Source: Deinococcus gobiensis I-0
GTDB taxonomy: Bacteria; Deinococcota; Deinococci; Deinococcales; Deinococcaceae
DNA length: 64,000 nt
Direction: 5' to 3'
Assembly (NCBI RefSeq): GCF_000252445.1
Contig: NC_017771.1
Location: 124,001-188,000, forward strand
The notes under the pieces were generated by a model. It had not been told where the DNA came from, ran no database searches, and saw only the letters and a list, made by a program, of their open reading frames with translations. The number at the start of each line of letters is the position of its first letter. Within the stretch, counting starts at the first letter, position 1. A program made the position numbers and the translations under genes. Positions 8,271-17,525 of the stretch are shown in pieces.

Positions 8271-10139
8271 ATGAGTGAACTTCCCCAGACCGCAAGGCGT
8301 CCCCGTCAGAGCCGTGCCGAGCGCTCCGCGCAACGCCACGACGGTCCCCGCCGCGTCCTCTGGTTCCTGACGTACGGCCAGACCGGCCATGAGGACCAGG
8401 GCAACGACCGGGCCGTGCAGTGTCTCTGGATCCGGTACGCCGGAGGATTCCAGGAATGCATCCTGCTACCTCCACGTCCACAAGAGGCCTTTCAGGAGTT
8501 GACCCATCCCACCGGCCTCATTGCCGATCTCTGCGCTGAGATGCAGGCCTTCTTCGCCGAGCACGTCGCACCACGCATCCCCGCGGAACACCACGCCCGC
8601 GCCCTCAAGGTGCACTTCTCCCCACATGTCCTGCGTGCCACCGGCCTGCGCGATCATCCCTTCACCCCAGGGGTCCGGGAGTTCTACGAACTGACCACCC
8701 ACTTCAGCGCCACGAGCCGACTGCCCCGCACCGGCGCATACGCACCGGCACGGTACTGCCGCTTCACGACCGTTCAGGAGCGCCTGCGTCTCCAACTCAA
8801 AGGCAAGCGCCTGCTGCTGCTCACCCCGGGGCGCATCCGGAATATCAGCGCAGGCCGCCTCCCCAGCGAAGTGCAACTCAGCCCCGAGGCCGAACAGGGC
8901 GCACGCGACCTGGCCTGGGAACTTGCCCATACCCTCCTCAGTCCCGCCCAACTCCGGCACCTGAAGGCCTACACCGCCCGGCACCGTGACCTGAGCACGC
9001 TGCTCTGCGCCATCCGCTTCCCCGCCTTCCTCACCGTGCCCGTCCTCCTCCAGCACGCCCAGTTCACGACTGCTCAGGAACGCCGCCGCCTCCTGCGCTA
9101 CCAGGGCGGCGTCAAAGGTTACCTGCGCTCTCTCATCGGCGATCTGCCGCGCGCCACTCAGCTCATCACTGGTCCGGACCGACTGGAGTTCGCCCGCGCC
9201 CTCCACCGCAGCGGCCTGACCTCCCCTGATCTGAAGGCCGCCATGCTCAGGTACATCCCCGCCGATTCCGCCGGAGTCGTCTCTTATGGACTGAATTTCA
9301 AGTGGCTCGTCCTCCAGGTCGGTGAGCGCGTCGCCGCGGAGAAACTCTTGCACGGCCTCTCGGAACGTGACCGCGTCAATGTGGCCCCGGCATTCAAGCC
9401 CCCCCTGTTCCCCCATCGGGTTCATCCCCCTGTGTCTATCGGTACCGCCCCGAATCGGGGCTGGGGCTGGGGGCGTGGCCTAGCCCAACCGCTCCCGCTC
9501 AAGGTGCAGGCACGCCCTGGACGCCATTTCCGCATCGGTGGTCGTGATCTGAACCGGGTGATCATGCATCTCCGGGATACCCGCCATCTGCTGGAGGAGA
9601 TTCGCGTCACCCAACCGGATTTCCTGCCTCCCCGGGGGAGCTTGAGGGAGATTCACGACACGCTCGCCCGGATCCATCGCCGCCTTCAGCAGGAGAATCG
9701 CGAGATTCCCTCGGCGACCGATGAACGCCACGCGGTTCTGGATCAGAGCCTGCTGTGTCCGACGTTCGGCCTCTTGCAATTCCGCCGGGTGGCCTGGACG
9801 CATGACCTCATTGAGACGAGTGAGCAGTTGCACAACTGCGTGTCAAGCTATGCGCGGGCCGCCCTGTGTGGCGAGGCCATTCTTGTGGTGGCCCGGGACG
9901 CCCTGAACCTGCCCCGGCTGTGTGTGGAAATCAGGAAGGGGCAGGTCGTCCAGTACAAGTTGGACCACAACCAATCTCCCGAGACGGCCGACGATCTCAG
10001 CACGGCTGCGCTGTACCTGAAGCTGACTGGCCTACGCGTGAAGACCACCGACCTGCGTCGGCTTCCGGAAGGCGGCCTCGCGGTTCTTCCTCCCAGCCAT
10101 TCCACTCCCCCGGTGCTGGAGGAGGATCTGCCATTCTGA
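8271..10139 (+). CDS. PcfJ-like domain protein
   Basis: ATG 8271 is chosen because the longer frame would run back through the terminator and the preceding gene; product 622 aa. Residues ~160-370 form a domain shared with the next gene (RLRLQLKGKRLLLL, LSPAQLRHLKAY, ALHRSGLTSPDLKAAMLR). The C-terminal ~110 residues match the PcfJ-like pattern: LHNCVSSYARAALCGEAILV, then LCVEIRKGQVVQYKLDHNQ. PcfJ-like proteins occur on conjugative plasmids and phages, and their biochemical role is unknown to me. The protein is cytoplasmic by appearance. Codon use is that of the GC-rich backbone. Confidence 0.7.
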   Translation: MSELPQTARRPRQSRAERSAQRHDGPRRVLWFLTYGQTGHEDQGNDRAVQCLWIRYAGGFQECILLPPRPQEAFQELTHPTGLIADLCAEMQAFFAEHVAPRIPAEHHARALKVHFSPHVLRATGLRDHPFTPGVREFYELTTHFSATSRLPRTGAYAPARYCRFTTVQERLRLQLKGKRLLLLTPGRIRNISAGRLPSEVQLSPEAEQGARDLAWELAHTLLSPAQLRHLKAYTARHRDLSTLLCAIRFPAFLTVPVLLQHAQFTTAQERRRLLRYQGGVKGYLRSLIGDLPRATQLITGPDRLEFARALHRSGLTSPDLKAAMLRYIPADSAGVVSYGLNFKWLVLQVGERVAAEKLLHGLSERDRVNVAPAFKPPLFPHRVHPPVSIGTAPNRGWGWGRGLAQPLPLKVQARPGRHFRIGGRDLNRVIMHLRDTRHLLEEIRVTQPDFLPPRGSLREIHDTLARIHRRLQQENREIPSATDERHAVLDQSLLCPTFGLLQFRRVAWTHDLIETSEQLHNCVSSYARAALCGEAILVVARDALNLPRLCVEIRKGQVVQYKLDHNQSPETADDLSTAALYLKLTGLRVKTTDLRRLPEGGLAVLPPSHSTPPVLEEDLPF

Positions 10140-10239
10140 GCCCCCGGGCAAGAGGAGGGGAGAGGGATGCGCTTCAAGCGCGCCGCCCTCTCCCACATAC
10201 CCTCCCCTGCGGTCCCCCACCGCAGGGAAGTCCGATCCT

Positions 10240-11259
10240 GTGAGACAGGCCCTTCAGAGATGCCCCCAGACCTTCCCGAGGCGGCTGCACCTGCGCCTCA
10301 AAGGTGACCGGCTCTTCCTTCTTCCCTGGGGGTACGTCTGCACCCTCTCCACAGACGGGCTGCCGAGTTCTCAGCAGCTCAGCCCGAGAGCGTATCAGGT
10401 GCTGCGCACCCTGGTCTGGGAACTGGCCCGGCGGCATCTCAATCCCGCGCAGCTCCGGCATCTGAAGGCCTACGCCACCCGCCAGGCCGATCTGTGCATC
10501 CTCCTGCGCGCCATCCGCTTTCCCCAGCTACTGGCGGTCCCCATCCTGCTCGAAGACTTCGACGCCACGTACGAGGCCGACCCCCGCCTACTCCAGCACG
10601 GTGTCAAGCCCTACCTGCGTCAGCTGGTCGGTCCCCTGACGGACGCCACGCGCCTCCTCACGGACAGTGACCGCCTGGCCTTCGCCTGCGCCCTCCACCG
10701 GAGCGGAATGACCTCCCCCGACCTGAAAGCGGCCGTGCTCCGGTGTGTCCCCGCTCACTCGGCCATGAAGCTTCCCCTCCAGCTGAATTTCCGTTGGCTG
10801 GTCGAGGCACTGGGAGAGCGCCTGGCCGCCCAGCGCCTTACAGCCAGTCTCGGCGCACAGGTCACGGTTGCCCCCCGCTTCAGGCCCTTACCCCGCGTAC
10901 AGGCCACGGTGACGTCCCCTTCCTGTTCATTCCCATTGACTTTTGCGGCTGCACAGTTCGGCAGCCCCAGGTGGGCCCCCCTGCTCAAAAGCCACCTTCC
11001 CAAATGGCTGTACCGCGCTGTGAACGCCAGTGGCGTGACCCATACTGTCGAAGACCTGATTGACACAGCCCAGCTGATACGACAGCTCCGCGTCTTGTCT
11101 CCCACCTTGACCCTCCCGAGCGGGACGCTCCACGCCGTCTGCGAAAACCTCCGCGAGCGGCTTTACCGGACAAGCCGATCACACAGCCCCACCCCACCAG
11201 GGCAACAGCCGTCCCCGCAGCCCTTCGAGATGTTCGAAGACGACGACCTTCCGTTCTGA
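10240..11259 (+). CDS. Truncated paralogue of the PcfJ-like protein
   Basis: A 339-aa protein from GTG 10240. It aligns by eye with residues ~160-370 of the preceding protein (RLHLRLKGDRLFLLPWG, LNPAQLRHLKAYATRQADL, ALHRSGMTSPDLKAAVLR) and shares the acidic tail ending EDDDLPF versus EEDLPF. It lacks the N-terminal ~160 residues and the PcfJ catalytic-looking C-terminal block. This looks like a tandem duplication in which one copy lost domains but kept an open frame, so it may act as a partner or regulator of the full-length copy (inference). Confidence 0.6.
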   Translation: MRQALQRCPQTFPRRLHLRLKGDRLFLLPWGYVCTLSTDGLPSSQQLSPRAYQVLRTLVWELARRHLNPAQLRHLKAYATRQADLCILLRAIRFPQLLAVPILLEDFDATYEADPRLLQHGVKPYLRQLVGPLTDATRLLTDSDRLAFACALHRSGMTSPDLKAAVLRCVPAHSAMKLPLQLNFRWLVEALGERLAAQRLTASLGAQVTVAPRFRPLPRVQATVTSPSCSFPLTFAAAQFGSPRWAPLLKSHLPKWLYRAVNASGVTHTVEDLIDTAQLIRQLRVLSPTLTLPSGTLHAVCENLRERLYRTSRSHSPTPPGQQPSPQPFEMFEDDDLPF

Positions 11260-11319
11260 ATCCACTCCAGAGGGGGCCTGATCCGGGCACCCTCGCCCTT
11301 GCGGGCAGAGGAGAGCAGC

Positions 11320-12885
11320 ATGAACCGAATCGAAGAGCATCTCCAGCTCGCCGCCCGCGCGAACAGTACGCCAAACTCCTTCGCGCACTTCGATGCGAAC
11401 GAGGAAATTCCTTCCCAAGCCCGGGCGACACGACGTCATGGAGACATCAGCTATTACAGCCACGGTCTGGGCGAGGCCGTCTTTCTCCTGCTGAGCGGTG
11501 ACACCCAGCTGTTCGCCAGCCGGCAGGGCAACCTGCGTCTTCACGCGCGCACCTCGGATATCCAGGTGGCCGTGCGTGGCCCCGGTCCTGGCTGTGTCAT
11601 CACAACCTACGTCATGGCGGTCAAGGTAAATTTTCGCGCGACCCCCCTGGGCGCGCTCGCCGAAGCCCTGCTGTTCCCAGACCGCCTGCCGGAAACAGCG
11701 CGCGCCCTGAAGACGTTCATCCAGATCCTCAAGCGTCAGGGGCTGTCGTACCCCATGCCCGCGCAGACCCTGCGGCAGTCCACCGGCGTGAAGAACATCA
11801 AACTCGCCCTGATGACCCTGACCGACACCCTGGATGCCGAGATGAGAGAGCGCAGCGCTTCCTTTAGCCTCGACATCCAGGACTGCGATCCTGCTCTGGA
11901 GACCGAATTCGATACTCGGACGCTGCCACAGATCAATCTCGCGACCCTGATCCATCCGCCACTCCGCGCCCGGTCCCAAACGACCCACCGCGACCGGCTC
12001 ACCCGTCTGACCCGGCGTGGCGGCGTGGCGCTCCTCGTGGGCCCGCCTGGCACCTTCAAGACCGAGACGAGCAAGCAGGTCGCCGTCGAGCAAGGCCTGC
12101 ACCTCGTCATCGCCAAGGGTTCGCCTGGGGTCGAGGACCGTGACTTCATCGGGGCGGTTTACCCGACAGCGGCAGGACCCGCGTGGGTCGATGGTCCTAT
12201 CAGTCGGGCCTTCCTTCTGGCTGCGAAAAAACCGACCCTACTATTGATCGACGAGGTGCTTCGGTACCTGCCTGAAACCCTCAACGTCCTCATCGGGGCG
12301 CTCGACGCCATCAGCACTGCTGAAGCCCTCGCGGTCGGCATCCCGCAGGAGATGCTCAGTGGGGGAGAGCGCCATTACCTCCTGCCACTCCCCAACGGCG
12401 AGCACCTGGCCTGCCCCGTTCAGAACCTCACCTGGGTGATGACCACCAACCTCGGACAGGATCACCTGCAGACCGCAGATCGGCTGGACGGCGCGCTCCT
12501 CAGCCGCATCGACCTGACCCTGGAGTACCGGGAGGCCGACGAGCGGACCGCCCGCGCCCTCTACCTCCAGGTCGCGGGTGACGAACGGATTGCCGATGTG
12601 GCCTTCGAAACGGAACTGGTCACCCGACAGGCGCTGAGTACCCCAGGGGCCCTCCCCCTCCGCGCCCTGGACGCCCGCAAGACCATCGCCCTCATTAAAG
12701 AGGTCCGGACCCTCGTCGAGGATGGAGAGGAGCTCGCGGTGGCGTTCATGGAGGCCTTCGAAACGGTGGCCCTGCCCTATTGCTGCCCACGCGATCCTCA
12801 GACGGGCACCCTCGAGGAAGCCGTCAAGGAGGCCCTGCTCGGAGCGCTCAGAGAACAGGTCCTGGATGATCTCCAAGCAGCCTGA
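11320..12885 (+). CDS. MoxR/CobS-like AAA ATPase
   Basis: A 521-aa ATPase starting at ATG 11320 after GAGGAG. The AAA core is in the C-terminal half: Walker A GPPGTFKTE (~240-249), Walker B LLLIDEV (~306-312), sensor 1 WVMTTNLGQ, and the arginine-finger region LLSRIDL. The first ~230 residues form an unrecognised domain. MoxR and CobS ATPases act with vWA proteins to insert metals or remodel substrates. A vWA gene lies one gene downstream, with only a small membrane protein between, which supports a working trio. Confidence 0.85.
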   Translation: MNRIEEHLQLAARANSTPNSFAHFDANEEIPSQARATRRHGDISYYSHGLGEAVFLLLSGDTQLFASRQGNLRLHARTSDIQVAVRGPGPGCVITTYVMAVKVNFRATPLGALAEALLFPDRLPETARALKTFIQILKRQGLSYPMPAQTLRQSTGVKNIKLALMTLTDTLDAEMRERSASFSLDIQDCDPALETEFDTRTLPQINLATLIHPPLRARSQTTHRDRLTRLTRRGGVALLVGPPGTFKTETSKQVAVEQGLHLVIAKGSPGVEDRDFIGAVYPTAAGPAWVDGPISRAFLLAAKKPTLLLIDEVLRYLPETLNVLIGALDAISTAEALAVGIPQEMLSGGERHYLLPLPNGEHLACPVQNLTWVMTTNLGQDHLQTADRLDGALLSRIDLTLEYREADERTARALYLQVAGDERIADVAFETELVTRQALSTPGALPLRALDARKTIALIKEVRTLVEDGEELAVAFMEAFETVALPYCCPRDPQTGTLEEAVKEALLGALREQVLDDLQAA

Positions 12886-12931
12886 GGGGCGCGACGCCGC
12901 TGCAACCCTTCGGAAGGGAGGAGCGTATCCA

Positions 12932-13354
12932 ATGGCAATGCTCCTGCCTACGCTTTCGCTCCTCTTCGGAACAGTCTTTTGGGCCCTTACCCTGCTGCCC
13001 GAGCCCTACCGCCTCCACGGGGTGACCTGGCCCAACCTCTTCTTTGCCGATCAACCCATTCCGCTCTGGCAGATCGTCCACAGTATCTTCGAGATCGGCG
13101 CCATGCTCCTGCTCACCAGCGGACTACTCCTGATCCTCAGGCGGAGGCGGTGGTCGAAGGCCCAGATCAGCGCGATGGGGGTGATACTCTCGCTGCTCAG
13201 TCTCGCCGGCTTCTCGCTCTGGGCTTCCGCTCCTTCTTCTGCCCTCTTCGTGGTGTTTCTGGTGGGCCTCGGCCTCGCCAGTTCGCCGTGGATCGATGGA
13301 CCGCTGGGAAGGCCCCCTCGGCCACAGGTTTCGTCCAGCCAGCGTCAGCGATAG
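12932..13354 (+). CDS. Small membrane protein between MoxR and vWA genes
   Basis: A 140-aa protein from ATG 12932 with AAGGGAGG upstream. Four hydrophobic helices are visible: ~3-20, ~45-65 (IFEIGAMLLLTSGLLLIL), ~75-92 (MGVILSLLSLAGFSLWA) and ~96-112. The C-terminus is basic and Pro-rich. No family recognised. Its position inside the MoxR-vWA set suggests a membrane anchor or target of that pair; this is inference. Confidence 0.55.
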   Translation: MAMLLPTLSLLFGTVFWALTLLPEPYRLHGVTWPNLFFADQPIPLWQIVHSIFEIGAMLLLTSGLLLILRRRRWSKAQISAMGVILSLLSLAGFSLWASAPSSALFVVFLVGLGLASSPWIDGPLGRPPRPQVSSSQRQR

Positions 13355-13363
13355 GGCCCCTCC

Positions 13364-13381
13364 CCCAGCCCCGGCTGGGGA
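13364..13381 (+). terminator. Perfect hairpin before the vWA gene
   Basis: CCCCAGCC and GGCTGGGG pair around CC, followed by ATCTTCG. No T-run, so it is at best a weak terminator or a leader structure 12 bases before the vWA start codon. Confidence 0.35.
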
Positions 13382-13393
13382 TCTTCGTGTGGC

Positions 13394-15190
13394 ATGATCA
13401 CCCTCCCCACACTGCAGCCTACCCTCGCCTGGCACCAGCAACTGTCCTGGCGGCGCTACGTCGAGCAGCTCTTCCGCCTCGTCAGTCGACGCCGCGACTT
13501 CCGCCTCGAACTCCAGCGCGGCCGCCTGATCGCCGGCGTTATCCCCGAGCAGCGCCGCGTCCTCCTGAACCCCGACCTGATCCCGGTTCCAGCGATGGGC
13601 GTGCGCTTCGACCCTCAGACGCCGCATGGCCAGCGTACGCAGCTGCTGAGGGCCATCATGGCCCACGAGGCCGGCCACGTCGTCTTCAGCGCGAGCAAGC
13701 CCGCCGGGGAGCTGGGCTGGCTCTGGAATGCCCTGGAGGACGAGCGCATGGAGCGCCTCGTCATGCGGCGCTTCCCGGAGCTCTGCAGCGACTTCGACTT
13801 CCTTGGGGACGCCATGCTCTTGAAGGGCGAGCCTGAGGCGACCGACTTCATGAACGCCTGCCTGCGTTGGCGTTGGGGTCATGACCGGCCGGATATCCCC
13901 TTCGAGGTTCAGGCACAGGATCAGGAAGCCTGGGAACAGGCGCGGCCGCTCGTCGAGGAAGCCTGGGAAACCACCCGCGATGGCGTTGAGCTTCTGGCAG
14001 CTCGGATCCTGGCCCTGCGCCCTGCACCGCCCGCGGGTGAACCCCCGAAGTCCCGACCAGAACTGAATGCAGATGGTGGGGGCATGAGCGAGGCACAGCC
14101 CGAGGAGCAGAAGCAGGCGCAAGGGACCGGAGAACCAGACGTGGACGAAGTAACGGAAGCAGCGAGTACCGATGGGGGAGAGGAGACCCCTGAGCAGGAG
14201 GAACACCAGGCCAGGGACGAGGCTGGTGCTGGGACAGGGAAGTCCCCTGGAGTGGAGAAGGATACTCCCGAGGAGCCTGAAGACACGTCGGGACCCTCGG
14301 GGGGGACGACCCCCACCTCAGATGGTGAAGAACAGGGGCAGCCTCAGCAGGGGAGGGGAGAGGCGCCGCTCCCAGCGCCGCCCCCACCAGCCCCCGGCGA
14401 AGATCCCAGCCAGGGAGCGTCGGATCACGCCGGTCCGCCCCGTGATCTGAGCCGGCGCGAAAGCGCTCAGGAGATGCTCGACCGCATCGAGGTCCATGCC
14501 CGGCACCTCACCCGTATCCTCGCGCCGCCCATCCGCCCGGCACATGCCACGCCTCACCGCAGTAAGGGCCGGTTTCGCTACGACCGCTACACGCAGGGCG
14601 CGGAGAAATACTTTGGTCGCAAGGTCGGCGAGGATCGACCTGCCCCCTTCCTGCTCCGCCTGGTCGTCGACATGAGTAGCAGCATGGCGGGCGGACGCCT
14701 GAACGCCGCACAGGAAGCGGCCCTGATGCTGGCCCGAGCCGCCAATCTTGCCGGCAGCCGCCTGCAGGTGGTCAGCTTCGACTACAACGCTTATGAGACG
14801 GTGCCCCTGGACATGCCCTGGGCCGAGAGCGTGGACGCCATCGCCGGCCTGGAGGCCAGGGGGGGGACGCTCCTCTCCAGTGCCCTCCGACTCGTCCTGG
14901 CAGGCGAGCGTCGGCCGGAAGAGCGGGAGGTCATCGCGATCATCTGCGACGGCGAACTCACCACCTATGACCGCCTCGTGTGTGGGCTGCTGCTCGGTGA
15001 GCAGCAGCGGGAGCACCGCACCATCGTTCCCCTCCTGATCGGGGAGGGCATTCAGGGACAGGCGATCTGGGAGGCACTGTTCGGAACCGCGGTGCCCGTC
15101 CATGACACGGAGAACATTGCTCGCACGCTGTTCCAGAGCCTCACCCGACTCCGGCAAAAGTTGGAACCTCGTTTAGGGCTCGCGCCATGA
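13394..15190 (+). CDS. CobT-like vWA protein with N-terminal HEAGH metallopeptidase-like domain
   Basis: A 598-aa protein. Residues ~1-215 contain HEAGH (91-95) followed by NALEDERMER, a layout like zinc metallopeptidases with a downstream acidic ligand. Residues ~215-350 are an acidic Gln/Glu/Pro-rich linker. The C-terminal vWA domain carries the MIDAS motif DMSSS (~425-429), the conserved GGT and the ICDGE strand. The acidic linker plus vWA resembles CobT, the partner of CobS. The last 8 residues (EPRLGLAP) are encoded by the left end of an IS982 remnant, so the native C-terminus has been replaced. Peptidase activity is inference. Confidence 0.8.
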   Translation: MITLPTLQPTLAWHQQLSWRRYVEQLFRLVSRRRDFRLELQRGRLIAGVIPEQRRVLLNPDLIPVPAMGVRFDPQTPHGQRTQLLRAIMAHEAGHVVFSASKPAGELGWLWNALEDERMERLVMRRFPELCSDFDFLGDAMLLKGEPEATDFMNACLRWRWGHDRPDIPFEVQAQDQEAWEQARPLVEEAWETTRDGVELLAARILALRPAPPAGEPPKSRPELNADGGGMSEAQPEEQKQAQGTGEPDVDEVTEAASTDGGEETPEQEEHQARDEAGAGTGKSPGVEKDTPEEPEDTSGPSGGTTPTSDGEEQGQPQQGRGEAPLPAPPPPAPGEDPSQGASDHAGPPRDLSRRESAQEMLDRIEVHARHLTRILAPPIRPAHATPHRSKGRFRYDRYTQGAEKYFGRKVGEDRPAPFLLRLVVDMSSSMAGGRLNAAQEAALMLARAANLAGSRLQVVSFDYNAYETVPLDMPWAESVDAIAGLEARGGTLLSSALRLVLAGERRPEEREVIAIICDGELTTYDRLVCGLLLGEQQREHRTIVPLLIGEGIQGQAIWEALFGTAVPVHDTENIARTLFQSLTRLRQKLEPRLGLAP

Positions 15191-15916
15191 CCTGTTCAAT
15201 GGCTCCCAGAGGGCAAAAAATGGAGACGGTATCTAACCATACCGTCTCCATCACAGTTTAGGCCGACGAGCCGTCATCCGCCAGCTTCACCGCTGGGCCA
15301 AACGGCATTTCAGTGACGTCAAGCGGTGTTCGCACCAGAAACTGAGTGATGCCCTGTTGGTCGCCCTGTTGCTCAGCCGACTGATCTTCAAACATCCGTT
15401 CCCGTCCATCTGGTGGAACATCCTGAGGGAAGATCGACACGATCTTCCCTCCTACACGCAGGCGTATCCCGGGGACAGCGATTGCTTGAACGACTTGAAG
15501 CGGTCGCCACCCCATCACAATCCTGCATGGAAGTGATCGTCGATTCCATGCCTCTGCCCGTCTGCCGACCCAAACGGGGGAAGCGTTGTGCGTTTCCCGG
15601 TGCTCGTTGGGGTTACGGCACGCAGGGAGACGTCTACGGATACAAGTTGCACGCGTGGGTGACCGCTTCGGGTGCCATCGTGCAGTATCTGATCCGACCA
15701 GCCAATTTGCACGATACGACCGTAAGCTACGAGCTCAACCGGCGGTGGCCCGACTTCGGCGGGCCACGCATCATCGGTGATAAGGGGTACTGCTGCTTGG
15801 GCTACGTGTTCCCACCGAAGAGGAATACCCGGTACGACACGGGGTGGCGGCCTGGCCGCCACCCTCGATTGCGAAAACGCATTGAAACGGTGTTCTCTAG
15901 TTTGGTCGAGGCTCAG
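15165..15916 (+). pseudogene. IS982-type element remnant (frameshifted, right end lost)
   Basis: Nearly identical to the complete copy at 60335-61182, beginning at the same terminal sequence AACCTCGTTTAGGG and ending at GAGGCTCAG, where homology stops. The transposase reading frame is broken by loss of one A (GTATCCC here, GTATACCC in the other copy at 60636-60643). The loops of two hairpins (15221-15250 and 15426-15450) are inverted relative to the other copy, and in this copy the start region reads in-frame TAA instead of ATG. The element is dead, and its left end supplies the stop codon of the vWA gene. Confidence 0.85.
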
Positions 15917-15925
15917 AGGCTGCTA

Positions 15926-17001
15926 CTGATCTCTGCTTAGATCAGTAACGATGCGGAGAAGGGCGTCCCTCGGATGAAGGCGAGGGGGAGCCCTTTGCGA
16001 CGGATACGCTGCCACCCGACCGTCAATCGCTTTTTCAACACCTCTACTGACGTCGCACAGAAGTTCCCCACCACGTTCCGCTTGAGATCCGCCCAAATCA
16101 ATTCAATCGGGTTCAGTTCGGGCGCATAGGGTGGCAGGTAGACCAACGACAGGCGTTCGTGCTCCTGCACGAACGCCTGGACGGCCTTTGACCGGTGGAT
16201 CATGGCCCGGTCCAGGACCACGACGACTTCGCCGGCCACGTGACGCAAGACATGCTGGAGAAAGTCCATGACCTGCGGTGAGCGCACTGCACCGCGGTGC
16301 GTGTGGTGCAGAAACTGTCCACCTGTGGTGATGGCACCGATCACGGAGAGGTGTTCCCAGCGGAGCTTGGTGGGGATGATGGGGGTGTGACCGCAGCGAC
16401 CCCAGGTGCGGACCTTTGTCGTCTTCAGGCTGAAGCCGCTCTCGTCCACAAACACGAGCGTGGCGCCTTCAGCGACTTTTTTTTCCCAGCGCGTCACGGT
16501 GGACGCCGGACCCAGCTGGCGATGTCGTCTTCGTTCCGCTCCACGGCCCGCCAGTGCGGGCCGCTGATACGAGAACCCCCAGCGTTTCAGTTTTCGGGAG
16601 AGGTGCGCGCGATCAAGCCAGACGCCGTAGGTCACGCCGATGACGTGCCGAATGTTTGCTGTGGTCCACCCGCTGGTTTCGAAGCCATGTGCTCGGGGAT
16701 CACCATCAAGGATCAGACTGATCTCGTCCTGCTGCGCGGCCGTGAGTTTTTCGGGTCGGCCGGTGGCCTGGGGAAGCGCGGAGCGCTTCCTCACCATTCC
16801 GTTTGAGGCGGGCCCGCCAGACCCGGATGGTGACTTCAGCGACGCCGAACTGGTGCGCCAGGTCCTGGGTCGCGCGACTGGGGTCATTCAACACAGGTTG
16901 AGCGGCGAGGCGTCGTTCTTCCAATTGACTACGGGTGAGGCGGCTGGGCCGCCAGGGAGGCACGGTCACACCTATATGTTACATAGTTACGCAGAGATCA
17001 G
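15926..17001 (-). mobile_element. IS630-family insertion sequence, inserted in a LysM/M23 gene
   Basis: Ends are CTGATCTCTGC and its complement GCAGAGATCAG, each flanked by TA (15924-15925 and 17002-17003), the usual IS630 target duplication. Joining the flanks across one TA restores AGG CTG CTA GCT CTG AAA, in frame with the LysM end of the M23 peptidase remnant. Confidence 0.88.
15937..16969 (-). CDS. IS630 transposase in two overlapping frames
   Basis: The first frame (start ~16969) encodes the helix-turn-helix part (QDLAHQFGVAEVTIRVWRARLKRNG). The second frame runs to 15937 and holds the DDE domain: FVDESGF, VVVLDRAMIHRS and PPYAPELNPIE. The frames overlap between 16887 and 16706, and the join lies near GRPEKLT. 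A run of five As is present there, but the needed shift is +1 in direction, so I cannot tell programmed frameshifting (known in some IS630 elements) from a mutation. A hairpin with GGAAGCGC/GCGCTTCC arms lies at the overlap. Confidence 0.75.
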
Positions 17002-17003
17002 TA

Positions 17004-17462
17004 GCTCTGAAAGTGGGTCAGGTGCTGCAGCTGCCTCCACAGTCGGGGACGGGCCGTCCGGCGACCACCGCCGGTGGAGCCACCATACGTCCTGCTGGGA
17101 TTCGCGTGACGGCCGTGCTGCCCGTGCAGGGCCGACTGACCAGTCCGTACTCTCCCGTGCACCTGGGGTTGGACTTGGCGGCCCCGACAGGTACGGTGAT
17201 CCTGGCAGCCCGCGCAGGGCGCGTGACGGAATCGCGGTACGACGCGCGGACCGGATGGGGCTGGACGATCTTGCTGGACCACGGAGACGGAATGGAAACA
17301 CGCTACAGCCACAACAGCGCCAACCTCGTACAGGTGGGTCAAGTCGTGGAAACGGGTCAGGTGATTGGCCGGGTGGGCAGCACAGGCAACAGCACGGGGC
17401 CGCATCTGGATTTCCGTGTGATGGTGGAGGGCAAGGTTGTCAACCCGATGGGGTTGTATTAA
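17004..17462 (+). pseudogene. 5'-truncated LysM/M23 metallopeptidase
   Basis: The remnant begins with the end of a LysM repeat (ALKVGQVLQLPP) and continues through a complete M23 domain: HLGLDLAAPTGT, TRYSHNSANLVQVGQ and GPHLDFRVM, with the HxGxD-type and HxH-type zinc ligands present. It closely parallels the intact gene at 51242-51844, which starts with a signal peptide and LysM. Here the IS630 element cut off the signal peptide and most of LysM, so the product would not be exported. Enzymes of this type cleave peptidoglycan cross-links. Confidence 0.8.
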
Positions 17463-17525
17463 GGCGTCCGGGAAAGGAAGGCGCATGGCCTTCTCCTCTT
17501 CAGTCTTTCTTGAGATGCTGACCAG

